Assembly (NCBI GenBank): GCA_913061505.1
Contig: CAJXSO010000024.1
Location: 1 to 40,981, forward strand
Length of the DNA stretch: 40,981 bases
Direction: 5' to 3'
Source: an uncultured Lutimaribacter sp.
Lineage (GTDB): Bacteria; Pseudomonadota; Alphaproteobacteria; Rhodobacterales; Rhodobacteraceae
Position 1 is the first letter of the stretch, and each line of letters starts with the position of its first letter. Under the pieces are notes generated by a model, which saw nothing but the letters and a program-made list of their open reading frames with translations, was not told the origin of the DNA and did no database searches. Shown here piece by piece: positions 40,965-40,981 of this stretch. The translations under genes were made by a program, and so were the position numbers.

Positions 40965-40981
40965 GCCATTGTGGCGGCTGG
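40953..40981 (+). terminator. Hairpin enclosing the ABC-exporter stop codon
   Basis: CCAGCCGCC (40953-40961) and GGCGGCTGG (40973-40981) are exact complements; the TAA stop is in the 11-nt loop. A T-run would lie beyond the window end, so terminator function cannot be confirmed. Confidence 0.6.

Overview
The window looks like chromosomal DNA of an alphaproteobacterium of the family Rhodobacteraceae (Roseobacter/Rhodobacter relatives). It is GC-rich with densely packed genes. It carries several families typical of that group: GcrA, DUF1150 beside Hsp20, DUF1489, DUF465, DUF3775, short-form HisG with HisZ, cobalamin-dependent NrdJ, and a RpoE-ChrR pair next to a five-gene oxidative-stress operon. 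This placement is an inference from gene content; no 16S rRNA or phylogenetic marker was available.

Layout. 1-857 is visibly more AT-rich and gene-poor, with one small secreted ORFan and a perfect 23-bp palindrome. It ends exactly at a 3' fragment of a tRNA-Phe gene (858-902) followed by a hairpin terminator. I read this as the right end of an element integrated into tRNA-Phe, with the rest outside the window. 926-2545 holds a DUF115/MptE-like protein and a secreted formylglycine-generating-enzyme-like protein. 2582-5395 holds nrdJ and a DUF1489 gene. 5390-11109 is a long minus-strand block: DUF465, purE, purK, dtd, hisS, hisZ and hisG, several coupled by overlapping stop/start codons. 11265-11909 is hsp20-DUF1150. 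12013-17304 is a minus-strand run of rsmE, a membrane protein, gshA and a large dimethylglycine-dehydrogenase-like flavoprotein. ubiA diverges from rsmE with almost no spacer. 18346-20638 encodes a BON/OmpA envelope protein and a small membrane coiled-coil protein.

20674-26714 is the most coherent system. The minus strand encodes sigma factor RpoE and zinc anti-sigma ChrR. The plus strand encodes five translationally coupled genes: flavin amine-oxidase-like, DUF1365, MFS, DUF3833 and SDR. Between them two near-identical ECF-type promoters point in opposite directions. The layout follows what I recall of the Rhodobacter sphaeroides singlet-oxygen locus, whose target operon is tied to membrane fatty-acid modification.

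27136-29609 encodes lysine catabolism through saccharopine (LKR-like and SDH-like), with a SemiSWEET-type transporter gene wedged between the two enzymes. The remainder holds a histidine-phosphatase-fold protein, an M20 amidohydrolase, helicase hrpB, gcrA, an EamA transporter, meaB, a large DUF1963-like membrane protein and an ABC exporter whose stop codon lies inside a hairpin at the window edge. No rRNA, complete tRNA, CRISPR array or insertion sequence was seen.
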